Below are positions 4,247-6,205 of a stretch of DNA of 6,205 nt, piece after piece (the stretch's first letter is position 1; each line of letters begins with the position of its first letter). The notes beneath the pieces were generated by a model that saw nothing but the letters and a program-made list of their open reading frames with translations, did not search any database and was not told the origin of the DNA. Both the position numbers and the translations under genes were made by a program. The stretch is from Porphyromonadaceae bacterium UBA7141 (GTDB taxonomy: Bacteria > Bacteroidota > Bacteroidia > Bacteroidales > Muribaculaceae): assembly GCA_002491945.1 (NCBI GenBank), contig DKWX01000012.1:1-6205 (forward strand), written 5' to 3'.

Positions 4247-5884
4247 ATGGCAAAAGAAATCAAATTCAATATCTCAGCACGCGAAGAGCTGAAAAAAGGT
4301 GTCGACGCATTGGCCGACGCTGTGAAAGTGACACTTGGTCCGAAAGGACGTAATGTAATTATCGAAAAGAAATTCGGCGCCCCCCATATTACAAAGGATG
4401 GTGTGACAGTGGCACGCGAGGTAGAACTGGAAGACCAGTTCCAGAACATGGGTGCACAGCTGGTAAAAGAGGTAGCCTCCAAGACCGGCGATCAGGCCGG
4501 CGACGGTACCACCACAGCTACTGTGCTGGCGCAGGCTATTGTAAATGTCGGCCTTAAGAATGTGACAGCCGGCGCTAACCCGATGGATTTGAAGCGTGGT
4601 ATCGACAAGGCTGTATCCGCGGTAGTGGAGGGTATCCGAGAGCAGAGTCAAGAAGTTGGCGATGATATGGACAAGATTGAAAATGTGGCTCGTATTTCTG
4701 CCAACAACGATGAAGAAATCGGTCGTCTTATCGCCGAGGCCATGAAGAAAGTGAAGAAAGAGGGTGTGATTACCGTCGAAGAGGCCAAAGGCACCGAGAC
4801 CACTGTAGACGTGGTGGAGGGAATGGAATTCGACCGTGGCTATATTTCCCCTTACTTTGTGACGAATACAGAGAAGATGGAGTGCGATATGGATTCACCC
4901 TATATCCTGCTCTACGATAAGAAAATCTCCAATCTCAAAGAACTTCTTCCGGTGCTTGAGCCGGTGGCGCAGTCAGGACGTCCGCTTCTTATCATCGCGG
5001 AGGATGTAGACAATGAGGCACTTGCCACACTGGTAGTCAACCGTCTGCGCGGATCACTGAAAATCTGCGCTGTCAAGGCTCCCGGTTTTGGCGACCGTCG
5101 CAAGGAGATGCTCGAGGATATCGCCATCCTGACCGGAGGTCAGGTGATTAGCGAGGTTAAGGGGATGAGCCTCGCGCAGACTACAATTCAGGATCTCGGC
5201 ACTGCTGAGAAGGTGACAGTCAACAAAGACAACACTATCATCGTCAATGGAGCCGGCAACAGTGATGCCATTGCAGCCCGTGTAGGCCAGATTAAAGCGC
5301 AGATTGAGTCTACTACTTCTGATTATGATAAGGGTAAACTCAAAGAGCGTCTTGCAAAATTGGCCGGCGGTGTGGCCGTTCTTTACATCGGTGCCGCTTC
5401 GGAGGTTGAGATGAAGGAGAAGAAGGACCGTGTTGACGATGCTCTGTCGGCTACGCGTGCAGCTATCGCCGAGGGTATCGTGCCTGGCGGCGGCGTGGCA
5501 TATATTCGTTCTCTTGCCAAGCTCGACAACCTGAAGGGTGACAACGAGGATGAGAATACAGGTATCGCTATCATCCGTCGTGCCATAGAGGAGCCGATGC
5601 GTCAGATTATGATGAACGCCGGACTTGAGGGGGCCGTAATACTTCAGAAAGTTAAGGAGGGCACCGGCGATTTCGGCTTCAATGCACGCACTGATGCCTA
5701 TGAGAATTTCTTCGCTACGGGAGTGATTGATCCTGCGAAGGTGACACGTGTGGCGCTTGAGAATGCCGCCAGCATCGCCGGTATGTTCCTCACCACCGAG
5801 TGTGTGATTGCCGACAAGAAAGAAGAGACTCCCGCTATGCCGGCAGCCGGCATGGGTGCTCCCGGCATGGGCGGCATGATGTAA
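4247..5884 (+). CDS. groEL: Chaperonin GroEL (Hsp60)
   Basis: The 545-residue product is a full-length group I chaperonin: fourteen copies form two stacked rings that fold proteins in an ATP-driven cycle with GroES in the cytoplasm. ATP-site motifs are intact: TLGPKGRNV (29-37), KDGVTV (50-55) and GDGTTT (85-90). Catalytic Asp398 sits in RVDDAL (395-400), with the GGG hinge at 414-416. The apical domain spans roughly 190-375 and includes YISPYFVTN (199-207) and KAPGFGDRRKEML (277-289). The C-terminus is the usual Gly/Met-rich tail ending GMGGMM. Numbering stays within a residue or so of E. coli GroEL, so there is no notable insertion. The start matches the conserved MAKEIKF N-terminus. It is the second gene of the groES operon and is followed by a strong terminator. 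No duplication or frameshift is seen. Confidence 0.99.
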   Translation: MAKEIKFNISAREELKKGVDALADAVKVTLGPKGRNVIIEKKFGAPHITKDGVTVAREVELEDQFQNMGAQLVKEVASKTGDQAGDGTTTATVLAQAIVNVGLKNVTAGANPMDLKRGIDKAVSAVVEGIREQSQEVGDDMDKIENVARISANNDEEIGRLIAEAMKKVKKEGVITVEEAKGTETTVDVVEGMEFDRGYISPYFVTNTEKMECDMDSPYILLYDKKISNLKELLPVLEPVAQSGRPLLIIAEDVDNEALATLVVNRLRGSLKICAVKAPGFGDRRKEMLEDIAILTGGQVISEVKGMSLAQTTIQDLGTAEKVTVNKDNTIIVNGAGNSDAIAARVGQIKAQIESTTSDYDKGKLKERLAKLAGGVAVLYIGAASEVEMKEKKDRVDDALSATRAAIAEGIVPGGGVAYIRSLAKLDNLKGDNEDENTGIAIIRRAIEEPMRQIMMNAGLEGAVILQKVKEGTGDFGFNARTDAYENFFATGVIDPAKVTRVALENAASIAGMFLTTECVIADKKEETPAMPAAGMGAPGMGGMM

Positions 5885-5947
5885 GGAGTCAGCCGCTGTC
5901 GGAAATATATCCCGCATCGGGAATTAAAGCATATATAGAAATGGCTC

Positions 5948-5992
5948 GACGCCTCCGGAGTGACATCACTCTGGAGGCGTCTTGTCGATTTT
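5948..5992 (+). terminator. Rho-independent terminator of the groES-groEL operon
   Basis: GACGCCTCC (5948-5956) pairs perfectly with GGAGGCGTC (5973-5981). The stem continues through GGAGT/ACTCT with one G-U, giving 14 pairs around a 6-nt loop. A T-rich tail follows (TTGTCGATTTT). It begins 64 nt after the groEL stop. This is the clearest terminator in the window. Confidence 0.85.
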
Positions 5993-6008
5993 AGTAATTC
6001 TATGATGC

Positions 6009-6120
6009 GAACTTTGTATTTAAAAGAGTTCCTGCCCCGAAAGGAATCAACCATATTGCCGCATTCCGCTATGAATGGGGACTCTGAGGGAGCCGCAGGC
6101 TAATCACTTGTGGCTCCTTT
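6009..6120 (+). ncRNA. Candidate small RNA or leader downstream of groEL
   Basis: GAACTTTG (6009-6016) differs by one base from the TAACTTTG promoter boxes used elsewhere in the window. The sequence after it can fold: AGAGT (6025-6029) with ACTCT (6081-6085), TTCC (6029-6032) with GGAA (6043-6046) as a partly competing pairing, and CATTC (6062-6066) with GAATG (6073-6077). It ends in the hairpin at 6087-6119. No open reading frame is supported here. I do not recognise an RNA family, and the promoter lacks a clear -33. It could be the leader of a gene beyond the window. Confidence 0.2.
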
Positions 6121-6129
6121 GACTTGTTT
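6087..6129 (+). terminator. Second hairpin with T-rich tail downstream of groEL
   Basis: AGGGAGCC (6087-6094) pairs with GGCTCCTT (6112-6119, one G-U). The stem can extend inward through GCAGG/CTTGT, leaving a 7-nt loop. The tail TTTGACTTGTTTG is T-rich but interrupted. It could terminate a small transcript starting near 6020 or act as a backup to the groEL terminator. Confidence 0.4.
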
Positions 6130-6205
6130 GATAAATCCTTAAGTAAGAACCGATAGCAAAAGAAAGGGAATCTTTTATACAATCTGCGGCTTCTTTTTTG
6201 CCGCT

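Larger units (their letters stand above)
5885..6205. other. Non-coding stretch after groEL to the window end
   Basis: No supported gene lies here. Apart from the two hairpins listed separately, it contains a short CCCG-CAT-CGGG hairpin near 5911-5921, an A/T-rich inverted repeat AAAAGA/TCTTTT (6158-6163 and 6171-6176), and GCGGC/GCCGC (6186-6190 and 6200-6204) around a T-rich loop at the window edge. The last may be cut off, so its role cannot be judged. Confidence 0.5.

Noticed and set aside
5054..5917. 287-codon minus-strand open frame
   Set aside because: It is antisense to groEL, whose conservation fully explains the region; His/Leu-rich composition is typical of a shadow frame.
6186..6204. 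GCGGC/GCCGC repeat at the right edge as a terminator
   Set aside because: The T-rich stretch is in the loop rather than after the stem, and the window ends before the context can be seen.

Overview
The window looks like chromosomal DNA of a Bacteroidota member, probably order Bacteroidales. A Muribaculaceae-like origin is my guess from protein style, not a demonstrated placement. Three genes are preceded by the octamer TAACTTTG, which fits the Bacteroidota housekeeping -7 box (TAnnTTTG). None of the five genes has a convincing Shine-Dalgarno sequence, which is also typical of the phylum. GroES and GroEL are full-length and conserved.

Layout. 1-567 holds no convincing gene but contains several RNA-like inverted repeats and the promoter of the first gene. 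568-1194 (+) encodes an exported NlpC/P60 cell-wall endopeptidase. 1195-1475 is a regulatory gap with an 18-bp tandem repeat next to the next promoter. 1476-2915 (+) encodes an exported GH13 alpha-amylase closely resembling the Bacillus AmyE type (GH13_28). 2916-3092 carries a strong hairpin between converging genes, followed directly by a perfect 16-bp tandem duplication. 3093-3491 (-) encodes a small arginine-rich protein of unknown function. 3492-3842 is a divergent control region. 3843-4115 (groES) and 4247-5884 (groEL), both +, form the chaperonin operon. 5885-6205 has the operon terminator and a second hairpin region that may be a small RNA or the start of the next unit.

How the parts work together. 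groES and groEL are the only evident operon. The peptidase and amylase each have their own promoter and look like independent exported enzymes, one for peptidoglycan remodelling and one for starch or glycogen breakdown. No SusC/SusD-type genes lie beside the amylase in this window.

The most notable signal is upstream of groES. There is a full-consensus sigma-54 (RpoN) promoter, no recognisable CIRCE element and no TAnnTTTG box, followed by a long predicted stem in the leader. A second strong stem lies between groES and groEL. This suggests RpoN-dependent chaperonin transcription with RNA-level control. I see no wholly new multi-gene system; the novelty here is regulatory.
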